Source of the DNA: Maritalea sp051251695
GTDB lineage: Bacteria > Pseudomonadota > Alphaproteobacteria > Rhizobiales > Devosiaceae
DNA: 64,000 nt
NCBI RefSeq assembly: GCF_051251695.1
Contig: NZ_JBPOEU010000003.1
Span: 121,487 to 185,486 of the forward strand
Direction of reading: 5' to 3'
The notes below the pieces were generated by a model. That model was not told the origin of the DNA, ran no database searches, and saw nothing but the letters and a program-made list of their open reading frames with translations. Shown here piece by piece: positions 47,550 through 57,143 of this stretch. A program made the position numbers and the translations under genes. How positions within the stretch are numbered: the first letter of the stretch is position 1; each line of letters starts with the position of its first letter.

Positions 47550-47888
47550 GCGATACCTCGATACGCCCACTCTACAACAAACCTTAAGATCTATTGGCAG
47601 GACTGCTTATAGTGATCCAATAAAATGCAAATATTAGTCTCTGTTTTTGTAAACAATAGTGGTTAATGAAATGAAAAACCATTTTGGGAACGTCGTAGTT
47701 ATTCACGGGCTCGATTTACTGCAGGAGTACGTTGTGCGCCTTGGAACTCTACTTGGTGACATATACGTAGGCTGTGCGGCAGAATCCAAATTTCGATAGT
47801 CGATTTGTATGTAAATAATTCACACTTTAAGGTTATTTTAACCGCGTTTCTTAATGTTCTGCGTAAAGTCTAAGTAAGGAAATGCGGT
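47550..47888. promoter_or_regulatory. Divergent promoter region between the RTX and TolC-type genes
   Basis: This 339-bp AT-rich gap contains no gene. It must hold the promoters of the RTX gene (minus) and the outer-membrane gene (plus). The only recognisable element is the TTAA-N7-TTAA site at 47827. Confidence 0.6.
47827..47841. promoter_or_regulatory. Putative CtrA binding site (TTAA-N7-TTAA)
   Basis: TTAA-GGTTATT-TTAA matches the full alphaproteobacterial CtrA consensus, 48 bp before the TolC-type start codon. CtrA often controls surface, motility and cell-cycle genes. A short AT-rich motif can occur by chance in such a region. Confidence 0.45.
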
Positions 47889-49358
47889 TTGTTTGGTTTT
47901 TATTGCAAGAATTATGGACGCCCCTTATTGGTCGTCGTGTTGACAGGAGCGGCTTTGAGTCTGTCGGCTTGCGCCTCTAAGTCCAGATCAAACACTTGCT
48001 TGACAGCAACGGTGTCCAACTGCGCGGCGATAAACGATATGTCTTCCAGCCATTCGAGTGCATCTGAAGCTGAGGTTGAGCTCTCTGCGGCAAAATCAAA
48101 CAAAGTGATGCAAGAGGGAAACGCGGCCAAGGCGCGTTTGAGCCTGCAACAAGTTGCGGTTGTTACTCTTCAGACAAATCCAACTATTAGTATTGCACAT
48201 TGGCGTCGGGAGGATGCGAAGGCTGGCGTAAACATTACCAAGGCCAAATATTTGCCCAAAATTGACTATAGTTTGGCAACCGGCAGAGAGGTGACTTACG
48301 ACACTCGCACTGAAATTGGCGAAGGACATATTCGTTCAGAAATTGGATTGTCTTTGAGCCAATTGTTGTTTGATTTCGGGAAAACTGGCGCCGAAGTGGA
48401 TTGGTCCAAAGCATTGGAAAACTCGGCACAATGGCGCTACAAAGATCAAATTGAAAAAATTCTTTACGAAGTTTCCGACATTTATCTTACGGTTTTAGAG
48501 CTGGATATGTTGCTGGATAATAGCAACACGAATTATAATGCTCATCGTGAAACCTACCGATTGGTAAAGTTGAATGAAGAAGCGGGAAATGCAACTGTTG
48601 CGGATGTCCAAAAGGCGGCCACTCGACTGGAGAATGCGAAAACTCAATCGATTGAACAGGCTTCGCAAAGAAAGCGCAACGAAAGCGAGTTCCGACGTTT
48701 AACTGGAATGGCCCCTGGAAGGCTCGTGATGCCAGCTCTGCCTAAAGGACAGCGTAACTTTGCGCTAGGGCTGAGCGAAGACTATGTAAATCGCAATCCG
48801 TATTTGAACGGTATTTTGTCTGATATTCAAAGCCTCTATAGGCAGCAAGAATCTATGCAGTTGGCTTATCTACCTCGCCTTACGTTGGAAGGCGCTGCCG
48901 CTGTAAAACAAAACGTTATGGGTGTATCGCCAGCCATTGGCGATGCACGGCTGCAAATTGTGTTGCGCGGTTCAATTTATGACGGCGGTGAAAAAATGGC
49001 TAAGCTTGAGCAAATTAATGCACGGATTAGCGAAAATGAAGCTCGTTACCGTGAAGCTCGTAGAGATTTGGAACGAGATATCCGCGATACCGCCCGTATT
49101 GTAAGTACTGCAAAAACCCAACGGAACACAATTGAGCGGCGCATTGGTGCAAGCATGGATGTGGTGCGGCTTTACACGGAGCAGTATAAAGCGGGTAAGC
49201 GCACTATATTTGAAGTGTTAGATGCACAGCAAGAACTGTATACGGCGCAGGCTGAGCAAATCTCAAACAAGTTTGATGTTCTACGCGCCCAATATTCGGC
49301 ATATAGGATTGCAGGCGTGCTCAGTAAACAGTTGTTGGGTGACATAAATTTTGACTAG
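47889..49358 (+). CDS. TolC-family outer membrane channel lipoprotein of the T1SS
   Basis: A 489-residue protein with signal peptide and lipobox LSLSACAS (lipidated Cys near residue 28). Paired long helices of the OEP family follow: residues about 85-280 hold the first repeat (VALQTNPTISIAHWRREDAKAGV read as VVTLQTNPTI) and about 290-480 the second (LEQINARISENEARYREAR, then TEQYKAGKRTIFEVLDAQQEL). The last motif is characteristic of T1SS channels such as LapE and AggA. The start is a TTG at 47889 with AAGGA upstream. An ATG at 47882 is in a different frame and would not give this protein. It completes the tripartite exporter for the RTX protein. Confidence 0.88.
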   Translation: MFGFYCKNYGRPLLVVVLTGAALSLSACASKSRSNTCLTATVSNCAAINDMSSSHSSASEAEVELSAAKSNKVMQEGNAAKARLSLQQVAVVTLQTNPTISIAHWRREDAKAGVNITKAKYLPKIDYSLATGREVTYDTRTEIGEGHIRSEIGLSLSQLLFDFGKTGAEVDWSKALENSAQWRYKDQIEKILYEVSDIYLTVLELDMLLDNSNTNYNAHRETYRLVKLNEEAGNATVADVQKAATRLENAKTQSIEQASQRKRNESEFRRLTGMAPGRLVMPALPKGQRNFALGLSEDYVNRNPYLNGILSDIQSLYRQQESMQLAYLPRLTLEGAAAVKQNVMGVSPAIGDARLQIVLRGSIYDGGEKMAKLEQINARISENEARYREARRDLERDIRDTARIVSTAKTQRNTIERRIGASMDVVRLYTEQYKAGKRTIFEVLDAQQELYTAQAEQISNKFDVLRAQYSAYRIAGVLSKQLLGDINFD

Positions 49359-49380
49359 GGTCTAGAAACCTCATCAGACG

Positions 49381-49404
49381 TTGGGTGTTTTTGTTCACAC
49401 CCAA
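49381..49404. terminator. Hairpin between convergent tolC-type and response-regulator genes
   Basis: TTGGGTGT-(8-base loop)-ACACCCAA, a perfect 8-bp stem in the 61-bp gap between two convergent stops. It could act in both directions. The T tract lies mainly in the loop, so intrinsic termination is uncertain. Confidence 0.5.
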
Positions 49405-49419
49405 GTGAAATCATCCACG

Positions 49420-50136
49420 TTAAGACAAGGCTGACACTTTTGGCGTGAACACATAGCCTGCGCCATAAACTGTTCGGATGAGTTTTGGGTTTTTTGCCGT
49501 GTCATGTAGCTTCTTCCGCAGTCTTGAAACTTGCGCATCAATAGACCGGTCAAAAGCGTCGCTGTCTTGGTTGTAAATGTCCATAAGTCGCTCTCGGGAA
49601 AGTATTTTGCCAGGTGACGCAACGAACGCTTTTAGCAGGCGAGCATCTGCTGCACTCATTATCTCTGTGACCCCATTTGGGCTGGTTAGCTCTAACGTTG
49701 AAAAATCCGCCCGCCAATCCGCAAATAAAACATGTTCAAGCTGTTCACTTGATGAAACTGAATGTAGTTTATCTATTCTGCGCAATAGGCTGCGTGCGCG
49801 GGCCGCAAGCTCAATCGTGTTAATTGGCTTCACCAAATAGTCATCGGCGCCAAAGTCTAAACCGAGCACGCGGTCACCAAGTGCTCCTCTACCGCTAACA
49901 ACAATTGTGGGAACGTCAATTTGGCCCAGCGTGTCGCGCAACAAAGTTAGGGCGTCGCCATCCGGCAATGATAGATCGATAATGCATAGGTCAGGCTCTT
50001 TTGCCAGCAGTGCTTCGTCGAACGCAGCTATTGTGCCAAACAAAGAGATTGCAAAGCCGTGCGCCTTGAGTTCGCGCGCATATAGAGCACGCACGTCGGC
50101 ATCATCTTCCAAAATATAGATGATCTTCTGGCTCAT
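49420..50136 (-). CDS. OmpR/PhoB-family response regulator
   Basis: A 238-residue two-domain regulator. The receiver domain (about 1-120) has the acidic pair EDD (residues 10-12), the phospho-acceptor Asp in CIIDLSLPDG (near residue 54) and the conserved Lys in DDYLVKPIN. The C-terminal winged helix (about 140-235) shows SRERLMDIYNQ, RSIDAQVSRLRKKL and IRTVYGAGYVF. Its start is 9 bp after the stop of the hybrid kinase gene, so the two form a two-component operon. It probably regulates the divergent transporter/ligase operon at 52316, as inferred from position. Confidence 0.92.
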   Translation of the reverse strand: MSQKIIYILEDDADVRALYARELKAHGFAISLFGTIAAFDEALLAKEPDLCIIDLSLPDGDALTLLRDTLGQIDVPTIVVSGRGALGDRVLGLDFGADDYLVKPINTIELAARARSLLRRIDKLHSVSSSEQLEHVLFADWRADFSTLELTSPNGVTEIMSAADARLLKAFVASPGKILSRERLMDIYNQDSDAFDRSIDAQVSRLRKKLHDTAKNPKLIRTVYGAGYVFTPKVSALS

Positions 50137-50145
50137 TGATTTGAT

Positions 50146-52140
50146 TTACTCTTTGTTGGTGTCCATATCGCCGTAATCACTACGCGCGATTTGTGCATAT
50201 TGAATAGCATCGATAAGCCTATTTTGCTCAAATGGTTTGCGCAACAACGGAAATCTTATGCTTTGGTCTTGGTCAATCTGGGCTTGTCCTGTCATCAAAA
50301 CGATTGATGTGAGCGGGTATTCTTTGGCCACTAACTGTGCCAATTCAACGCCGTTTATTTGTCCCGGCATTGAGATGTCAGATAGCAAAAGATCAATCTC
50401 ATCGACCGAGTGAATGAGTTCTTTCGCTTCTTCACCATCTTCCGCTTCTACAACCAAAAAGCCTAATTCGACCAAGTCACGTCGCAAAACTTTACGCACT
50501 TCTTCCTGGTCTTCAACCAGCAGTGCGATTTGCCCATCAAAATTTGCTGGATATTCTGGTTGCAAGGGGCGGGTGTCTGAGGGACTGTCGAAAACGCGGG
50601 GAATAAGAATGGTGAAAACTGTGCCTTTGCCGACTTCGCTTTGAACAGATATATTGCCGTCCGAAACCTCAACAAAACTTTGCGCCATGGAAAGTCCCAG
50701 ACCTGTGCCACCAGCTTCGTTTCTGGTCGAAAAGAATGGATCAAAGATTTGTTTTTGAACTGATAGGCTCATGCCAGCACCGGTGTCTTCGCATGAAATC
50801 TCTAGGAATTCTCCTGCTTGCAATCCCAATCGATCGGCTTGAATTCGATCAAGCGTAACCGAGCGTGCCATCAAGTTGATCTGGCCTTTACAAGACTTGC
50901 CTGCATCATCAATTGCTGACTTTGCATTCAGCGCAAGGTTTAGCAACGCGTTCTCCATCTGCCCGGGGTCCACGCGTGCAAACAGCGATTGACCTTCAAT
51001 CGTCATGCCCAACGTGATGTTTGAAGGCAATGAAGGTTTGAGCAACTCCGCCAGCCCGTCAAAAACATCACGCACATTAACAACCTTTGCGTCTAATGGT
51101 TGACGTCGGGCGACTGTGAGCAATTGTTGCGTTAATTCTGCGCCACGTTTGGCTGCACGAAGGGATGGGCCAATCATTTCACGCACCAGCTCGTCGTCTT
51201 CTACTCGCTGCGCAAGGGGTCGCAAGTTTCCCAATATGATGGTCAAAAGGTTGTTAAAATCATGGGAGATGCCGCTAGACAATCGGCCAATGGCCTCCAT
51301 CTTTTGGGCTTGCGAAAGTGCTTGGGCTGCGGCCCGTTGCTTGGTCAGATTGATCGACAGCACATAAAAACCACGCACGGTTTTGTCGATACGCAGGTCT
51401 GGGCGAAGAAACGTGCGAATGTCTAGTTCACGGCCGTCAATATGGGAAAAATCAAGATCGAATTCGACCGCTTCACCCAGTTTCGCGCGGGCGAAATAGG
51501 GAGCTGAGACGTCATGAATTGATGATGCGAGAATTTCGTGCGTGTTTCGCCCCACAACATCTTCAATTCTATGGCCATAGCTTTGGGCAAAGCGCCGATT
51601 GACGAATTGAAATACCTCATCATGGTCCAAATAGGCGATGCCTGCGGGAACTTCATTCGCGATAAGCCTAAGCCGTTCTTCAGATCGACGCAGGTCTCGT
51701 GTCTGTTCTTCGATACGGCGTTGCAGTTCTGTTTCGTGATGCCGTTGTTGGGTGATATCTGTATAAATTGTCGCGAATCCGCCTTTCGCAAGCGGTGCGC
51801 CACTGACCCGAATTACCCGTCCGTTTGGCCTCACACGTTCAACGGTATGTGCCCGAAACTCGCGCGCGACTTTTACCCGGCCTTTTACCTGTTCTTCAAC
51901 ATCCCCTGGGCCATATTCCCCATGTTCTGAATTGTATCGAATAAGGTCTTCAAATGCAGAACCACGCGTTAGTAGTTGCTGCGGGACGTCTAGTAACTCG
52001 CCCAATCTTTTATTGGCAAAAACCAATTGAAGATCTTTATCAAACACCGTGATGCCTTGATCAATATTGTCGAGGCCAGCCTCAATTTGAATAAGCAATT
52101 CAACAGCTTGAACATCTGTCACCGTTGGTTGATCAGACAC
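50146..52140 (-). CDS. Soluble hybrid histidine kinase (PAS-PAS-HisKA-HATPase-REC)
   Basis: A 664-residue protein with no membrane segment, so a cytoplasmic sensor. PAS_7-type domain 1 lies at about 12-130 (LDNIDQGITVFDKDLQLVFAN) and PAS domain 2 at about 155-280 (LRLIANEVPAGIAYLDHDEV). The HisKA box GISHDFNNLLTIILGNL carries the phospho-His. The ATPase boxes are NALLNLALNAKSAI, EDTGAGMS and GGTGLGLSMAQSFV. A C-terminal receiver (about 540-655) has DLLLSDISMPG with its Asp and the LLRKPFEQ Lys. The N-terminal PAS likely binds a small ligand or CoA-pathway signal. It is divergent from the second Liv/ligase operon, with a 175-bp gap. Confidence 0.92.
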   Translation of the reverse strand: MSDQPTVTDVQAVELLIQIEAGLDNIDQGITVFDKDLQLVFANKRLGELLDVPQQLLTRGSAFEDLIRYNSEHGEYGPGDVEEQVKGRVKVAREFRAHTVERVRPNGRVIRVSGAPLAKGGFATIYTDITQQRHHETELQRRIEEQTRDLRRSEERLRLIANEVPAGIAYLDHDEVFQFVNRRFAQSYGHRIEDVVGRNTHEILASSIHDVSAPYFARAKLGEAVEFDLDFSHIDGRELDIRTFLRPDLRIDKTVRGFYVLSINLTKQRAAAQALSQAQKMEAIGRLSSGISHDFNNLLTIILGNLRPLAQRVEDDELVREMIGPSLRAAKRGAELTQQLLTVARRQPLDAKVVNVRDVFDGLAELLKPSLPSNITLGMTIEGQSLFARVDPGQMENALLNLALNAKSAIDDAGKSCKGQINLMARSVTLDRIQADRLGLQAGEFLEISCEDTGAGMSLSVQKQIFDPFFSTRNEAGGTGLGLSMAQSFVEVSDGNISVQSEVGKGTVFTILIPRVFDSPSDTRPLQPEYPANFDGQIALLVEDQEEVRKVLRRDLVELGFLVVEAEDGEEAKELIHSVDEIDLLLSDISMPGQINGVELAQLVAKEYPLTSIVLMTGQAQIDQDQSIRFPLLRKPFEQNRLIDAIQYAQIARSDYGDMDTNKE

Positions 52141-52315
52141 ATCTTCCTCCCTTTATGTGTGCTCGTCACAATTGCGTACAATTCAGGCAAACTCTCGCAA
52201 GATGAATTGCTTAAAACACCGATCAGACGTTGCGCATCACATTGCCATAGACGAAACTCAAAATTCAAATTGGGTCAAGTTTTAAAATTTTGATGCGTCT
52301 GGGAGGACTGAAAAA

Positions 52316-53122
52316 TTGAGTGAACCAACCAAGATGTTGGACGTGGAAAATGTGTCATTGCGGTTTGGCGGTGTTAAAGCGCTGACCGACATATCATTTC
52401 ATGTGAACGAAAATGAGATTTTTTCGCTGATCGGCCCAAACGGCGCTGGTAAAACCTCAATGCTTAACTGCATTTCAGGTCGTTATCGCCCGCAAGAAGG
52501 CAACATCACCTACAATGGCAAAAATCTTCTAAAACGTTCAATCAATGACAGAGCGGCGATTGGCATTGGCCGGACGTTCCAAAACTTGGCTTTGTTCAGC
52601 CATATGTCGGTGATCGACAATATTTTGGTCGGCCAGCATCATCTTCTCAAAAACAACTTTGTCAGTGGCATGTTCTATTGGGTGGGTGGCGCGCAAAAAG
52701 AAGAGGCGAACGCCCGCCGTGAAATTGAAGACATTGTTGACTTCCTAGAAATTCAGCATGTGCGCAACGAGCCAGCGGGTTCGCTTTCATATGGTTTGCG
52801 CAAGCGCGTAGAGTTGGCTCGAGCGATTGCGATTAAACCCAAGCTTATCCTTTTGGACGAACCTATGGCCGGCATGAACCTCGAAGAAAAAGAGGATATG
52901 GCCCGCTATATAATCGAATTGAACGAGCAATACGGGATTACTGTTGTCATGATCGAACATGACATGGGTGTTGTGGTGGATATCTCACACCGTGTTGCTG
53001 TTCTCGATTTTGGGCAGAAAATTGCCGAAGGGTCACCTGAAGAGGTCGTAGAGGACGAACACGTTAAAACAGCCTATCTCGGCGTTGATGATTTCAATTT
53101 CGATGAAGAGGAAGCTGTATAA
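52316..53122 (+). CDS. livG: ABC transporter ATP-binding protein, LivG type (second transporter)
   Basis: A 268-residue ATPase starting at TTG, with GGGAGGA about 8 bp upstream. Walker A is GPNGAGKTSML (near residue 38), the signature LSYGLRKRVELARAI (a LSYG variant common in this subgroup) near 162, and Walker B ILLDEPMAGMNLEEK. The segment VSGMFYWVGGAQKEE is the LivG-type insertion. Its stop overlaps the ligase start by one base (TAATG). First gene of the second transport operon. Confidence 0.9.
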   Translation: MSEPTKMLDVENVSLRFGGVKALTDISFHVNENEIFSLIGPNGAGKTSMLNCISGRYRPQEGNITYNGKNLLKRSINDRAAIGIGRTFQNLALFSHMSVIDNILVGQHHLLKNNFVSGMFYWVGGAQKEEANARREIEDIVDFLEIQHVRNEPAGSLSYGLRKRVELARAIAIKPKLILLDEPMAGMNLEEKEDMARYIIELNEQYGITVVMIEHDMGVVVDISHRVAVLDFGQKIAEGSPEEVVEDEHVKTAYLGVDDFNFDEEEAV

Positions 53123-55104
53123 TGACTGTTCATCGGGAAATTTCTGGCTCTGCCGTTAATTGGGATGCTGGCGTACATCACGCAAAGGCTGTCCAGCAAA
53201 ATGATACGCTACCAAAAATGCTTTTGGCCAACGCGAAGGCACATCCAAAAGATGTTGCTCAACGTGAAAAAGACTATGGCATTTGGAATGAAATCACCTG
53301 GGAAAAATTCAATTCTCACGTAAAAAACATGGCGTTGGCCTTCGATAACTTTGGCGTAGGTCAAGGCGATGTTGTCGCGATTATTGGCGACAATCGGCCA
53401 GAATGGGTTTGGAGCGAAATTGCGGCCCACTCAGTGAAGGCCATGAGCATGGGCATTTATCGCGATGCCTTGGAAGAAGAAATCGCTTACCTTGTCAACT
53501 ACGCCGAGCCTAAAATCGTGGTGGCCGAAGACGAAGAGCAAGTCGACAAATTTCTTGCGTTGGGCGACCGGATCCCGTCGATAGAAAAAATCATTTACCA
53601 CGACCCGCGTGGGATGAAGAAATATGACGACCCACGTCTAGTGTTTCTAGACGATCTTGAGAAACTGGGTGCCGAAGCAGCTGCGAAAAACCAATCGCGT
53701 TATGAAGAGTTAGTTGCTGCGACGCAAACGGACGATGTTGCCGTGCTTTGCACGACTTCCGGCACGACATCAAACCCCAAGCTTGCCATGTGGAAACACT
53801 CTGCATTTCTTGGTCATGCAGTGAACTATTTGCGCGCGGACCCTATGAATGCCGGTGATGAATATCTTGCCGTATTGCCGCTTTCGTGGGTTATGGAACA
53901 GATGTATTCAGTTGCATGGAATTTGGTCGCGCGGATGATCGTAAACTTTCCAGAAGAGCAAGAAACCGCAATGTCGGATTTGCGCGAAATTGGGCCAAAT
54001 TTTGTTTTGCTTTCCCCAAGGGTTTGGGAACTTGTCGCCGCGGATATTCGCTCGAGAATGATGGAAAGCTCTAAATGGAAACAAGCGATCTTCGATTGGG
54101 GTGTTAAAGCTGGTCTAGCCGCATTGGAGCGAGGGCAGAAATCTGGATTGGCCGAATTATTACTGTTCCGCGCATTGCGTGATCGCCTCGGATTTTCACG
54201 ATTGAAATCCGCTGCAACTGGTGGCGCGGCGATGGGGCCGGATACGTTCAAGTTTTTCCAAGCTATGGGTGTGCCGCTGAAACAGCTTTATGGTCAAACA
54301 GAGGGTTTGGGCGCATATACAATCCACAAATGGGATGAAATCGACCACGATACTGTCGGCTATCCAATGAACGATTGCCTCATCAAAATCCGCAATGCGG
54401 ACGAGGAGGGCATGGGTGAAATCGTCGTCCAGCACCCCAATTTGATGACAGGTTATTATAAAAACACCAAAGACACTGACGAAGCGTTTGATAAAGACGG
54501 GCACTTCCTTACCGGCGATGCAGGCTATTTGAACGACAATGACCATTTGGTGGTTGTTGACCGGATCAAAGATCTCTCAGAGACCAGCAAAGGCATAAAG
54601 TTCTCCCCCCAATTTATCGAGAACAAACTGAAGTTCTCCGCTTTCGTGGCAGAAGCCGTGATCTTGGGTAAAGATCAGCCTTACCTCACTGCGATGATCT
54701 GTATCCGCTATCCGATTGTGTCCAAATGGGCGGAGCAACGCAGGCTCGCCTTCACCACCTACACGGACTTGGCGTCACGCCCAGAAATCTATGAACTGCT
54801 GCGCAAAGAGGTTGAGAACGTCAATCGTCACATACCAGAGGCGCAACGCATTAAGAAGTTCGTGCTGCTTTACAAAGAACTCGACGCGGATGATGGCGAA
54901 CTCACGCGGACGCAAAAAGTGCGTCGCAGTGTGATCGCTGAGAAATATGCGGACATTATCGGCAAGCTTTACTCGGACGATGAGTATGTGGACATCGACA
55001 CGGTGATCTCGTTCCAAGATGGCACCACACAGCGCATTAAAACATCGCTCAAGGTGCAACGTCTTGATGATCAAAGCGCAGTTGAAAAGGGATTGGCATC
55101 ATGA
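53122..55104 (+). CDS. AMP-forming acyl-CoA ligase, long-chain (FadD-like) type
   Basis: A 660-residue ANL-superfamily enzyme that activates a carboxylic acid with ATP to an acyl-adenylate and then to acyl-CoA. The P-loop-like A3 motif reads LCTTSGTTSNPKLAMWKHS (near residue 212). Further motifs are YGQTEGLG (A5, near 391), HFLTGDAGYLNDNDHLVVVDRIKD (A7-A8 region) and a long C-terminal domain ending beyond the usual catalytic Lys region (ELTRTQKVRRS). Embedding between livG and livH, with 1- and 4-bp overlaps, means it is made together with the transporter, so imported substrate is probably trapped as a CoA ester. The substrate is unknown. Confidence 0.88.
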   Translation: MTVHREISGSAVNWDAGVHHAKAVQQNDTLPKMLLANAKAHPKDVAQREKDYGIWNEITWEKFNSHVKNMALAFDNFGVGQGDVVAIIGDNRPEWVWSEIAAHSVKAMSMGIYRDALEEEIAYLVNYAEPKIVVAEDEEQVDKFLALGDRIPSIEKIIYHDPRGMKKYDDPRLVFLDDLEKLGAEAAAKNQSRYEELVAATQTDDVAVLCTTSGTTSNPKLAMWKHSAFLGHAVNYLRADPMNAGDEYLAVLPLSWVMEQMYSVAWNLVARMIVNFPEEQETAMSDLREIGPNFVLLSPRVWELVAADIRSRMMESSKWKQAIFDWGVKAGLAALERGQKSGLAELLLFRALRDRLGFSRLKSAATGGAAMGPDTFKFFQAMGVPLKQLYGQTEGLGAYTIHKWDEIDHDTVGYPMNDCLIKIRNADEEGMGEIVVQHPNLMTGYYKNTKDTDEAFDKDGHFLTGDAGYLNDNDHLVVVDRIKDLSETSKGIKFSPQFIENKLKFSAFVAEAVILGKDQPYLTAMICIRYPIVSKWAEQRRLAFTTYTDLASRPEIYELLRKEVENVNRHIPEAQRIKKFVLLYKELDADDGELTRTQKVRRSVIAEKYADIIGKLYSDDEYVDIDTVISFQDGTTQRIKTSLKVQRLDDQSAVEKGLAS

Positions 55105-55997
55105 AGTGGGAACTGTTTTTTCAACTGCTGGTCAACGGTTTGATCGTTGGAATGCTCTATGGTGTTGTCGCCATGTGTTTCGTGCTGATCTACAAATCCA
55201 CGCAGGTCGTAAACTTTGCACAAGGCGAGTTTTTAGTGTTGGGCGCATGGGTGTGTTTGGCACTTGTAACGCAGATGCAGCTGCCCTTTTTCCTCGCGTT
55301 CATCTTCACGTTGGTCTTCATGGCGGTTTTCGGCATCGTCGTACAAACGGTCATTCTAAGGCCATTGATCGGTGAGCCCATTATCTCCGTCATTATGGTG
55401 ACCATAGGGCTGTCCATTTTCATGCAAGCCCTGATGAATTGGATTTTCGGAAACGATGCAAAACGCTTCCCGGACGTTTTTGGTACAACAGATTATGTCT
55501 CAATCGGCGGGTTAAATGTCGAAATCGCATACCTGCTTTCCCTTGTCTTGTCCTTCGTCATTATGGCCGTGTTCTTTTGGTTCTTTAAGTTTACACGACA
55601 TGGGTTAGCCATGCGAGCGACGGCGTTTGATCAGCAAATCGCGCAAAGCTTAGGCATTTCGGTCAAGCAAACATTCGCGATGGCATGGGCGATATCGGCT
55701 ATGGTTTCCGGCGTTGCTGGCATCGTGATCGGCATCGTGAATTCAGTGTCAAACTCGTTAGCATTTGTCGGCATCAAAGTGTTCCCGGCTGTGATTCTAG
55801 GCGGACTAGATTCCATCGTTGGCGCGGTGGTCGGCGGGATCATCATCGGCGTTCTGGAAAACCTAGCGGAGTATGCAGATGGCCAATGGCTCAAAATTGG
55901 CAATCTCTACACAATCGCGCCGTTCTACGTGCTCATCATAATCTTGATGATTAAACCTTATGGCCTGTTTGGCACCAAAGACATTGAGAGGATCTAG
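55101..55997 (+). CDS. livH: ABC transporter permease, LivH type (second transporter)
   Basis: A 298-residue membrane protein with about eight helices. The hallmark VLIYKSTQVVNFAQGEFLVLGAWV appears near residue 28, the coupling loop RHGLAMRATAFDQQIAQSLGI near 166, and the C-terminus ends LMIKPYGLFGTKDIERI. It overlaps the ligase gene by 4 bp and precedes livM by 2 bp. Confidence 0.9.
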   Translation: MKWELFFQLLVNGLIVGMLYGVVAMCFVLIYKSTQVVNFAQGEFLVLGAWVCLALVTQMQLPFFLAFIFTLVFMAVFGIVVQTVILRPLIGEPIISVIMVTIGLSIFMQALMNWIFGNDAKRFPDVFGTTDYVSIGGLNVEIAYLLSLVLSFVIMAVFFWFFKFTRHGLAMRATAFDQQIAQSLGISVKQTFAMAWAISAMVSGVAGIVIGIVNSVSNSLAFVGIKVFPAVILGGLDSIVGAVVGGIIIGVLENLAEYADGQWLKIGNLYTIAPFYVLIIILMIKPYGLFGTKDIERI

Positions 55998-55999
55998 CG

Positions 56000-57064
56000 A
56001 TGGGACACGTACCAAATCCGCGACCGGCTGGCGACTTTAGAACCACATATAGCGATGACAACCGCCTATTTAAAACGCATTTTGAAGCCCGTGCAGTGAT
56101 CGCCATACTGGCCACTTTGATCATCGTCGCGCCGTTCTTAAGCCCCTATTGGATCACCCAGCTGATTTTGATCGGCATTTACGCGATCGCGGCGATTGGC
56201 CTAAATATCTTAGTGGGGACCACCGGGCAGATTTCACTTGGACACGGGGCATTCTTTGGCTTTGGCGCTTTCGCCAGTGCTTGGCTTGCCACCAGTTTCA
56301 ACGTGCCAACACTCATTTCAATGCCCGCAGCAGCGCTACTAACAACTGCCGTCGGCATGATTTTCGGTGTTCCTGCTGCTCGGATTAAGGGGCTGTATCT
56401 CGCCATCGCGACACTGGCATCGCAGTTTATCCTGGAAGACTTCTTTGCACGTGCTGATTGGTTCTCTGGCGGTGTTTATGGCGCGCTGGCTGACCGACCT
56501 GATATTTTCGGATACATCCTCGACACGGATTTGAGTTATTTCTATCTCGTTCTGTTTTGGCTCGTGGTCAGCGTAATTGGCGTTTCCAATCTATTGCGTT
56601 CCCGCGATGGACGCGCACTGGTTGCGGTGCGCGATCATTATCTGTCAGCTGAAGTGATGGGCGTAAACCTCACCAAGTATCGCATTCTTTCGTTTGGAAT
56701 ATCTTCTTTCTTTGCTGGACTTGCGGGCGCACTATTTGGGCATTATCTCGAATATGTCTCGGTTGAGGGTTTTACCATTTTGCTCTCCATCCAATTCCTA
56801 GCCATGATCATCATTGGCGGCTTGGGTTCCGTTTATGGCGCTATTCTTGGCGCGGCGTTCATTTTATTGTTGCCGCAGGTTATGGAAAACGCCACGTCTG
56901 TTATGGCCGTCGCATTCCCTGCAATGGAAAGCGGAAAAGCCTACGTAAAGCAAATGTCCATCGGCGCTGCGATCATTCTATTCCTAATCTTTGAACCCGA
57001 GGGGCTTGTCCATCGTTGGCAGCAAATTCGCGCCAGCTGGAAGCTGTTCCCGTTCTCTAGATAA
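56000..57064 (+). CDS. livM: ABC transporter permease, LivM type (second transporter)
   Basis: A 354-residue membrane protein with an N-terminal cytoplasmic extension of about 30 residues. The hallmark GLNILVGTTGQISLGHGAFFG is near residue 66 and the coupling loop DGRALVAVRDHYLSAEVMGV near 209. It pairs with the LivH protein encoded immediately upstream. A 79-bp gap with a good ribosome site separates it from the binding-protein gene. Confidence 0.9.
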   Translation: MGHVPNPRPAGDFRTTYSDDNRLFKTHFEARAVIAILATLIIVAPFLSPYWITQLILIGIYAIAAIGLNILVGTTGQISLGHGAFFGFGAFASAWLATSFNVPTLISMPAAALLTTAVGMIFGVPAARIKGLYLAIATLASQFILEDFFARADWFSGGVYGALADRPDIFGYILDTDLSYFYLVLFWLVVSVIGVSNLLRSRDGRALVAVRDHYLSAEVMGVNLTKYRILSFGISSFFAGLAGALFGHYLEYVSVEGFTILLSIQFLAMIIIGGLGSVYGAILGAAFILLLPQVMENATSVMAVAFPAMESGKAYVKQMSIGAAIILFLIFEPEGLVHRWQQIRASWKLFPFSR

Positions 57065-57143
57065 TAAACGCAAAAGCACTCAATCTCGGCAAACAAGAGG
57101 TGCTGCAAACAATAATTAGCCGAACAAAACGAGGAGAAACAAC

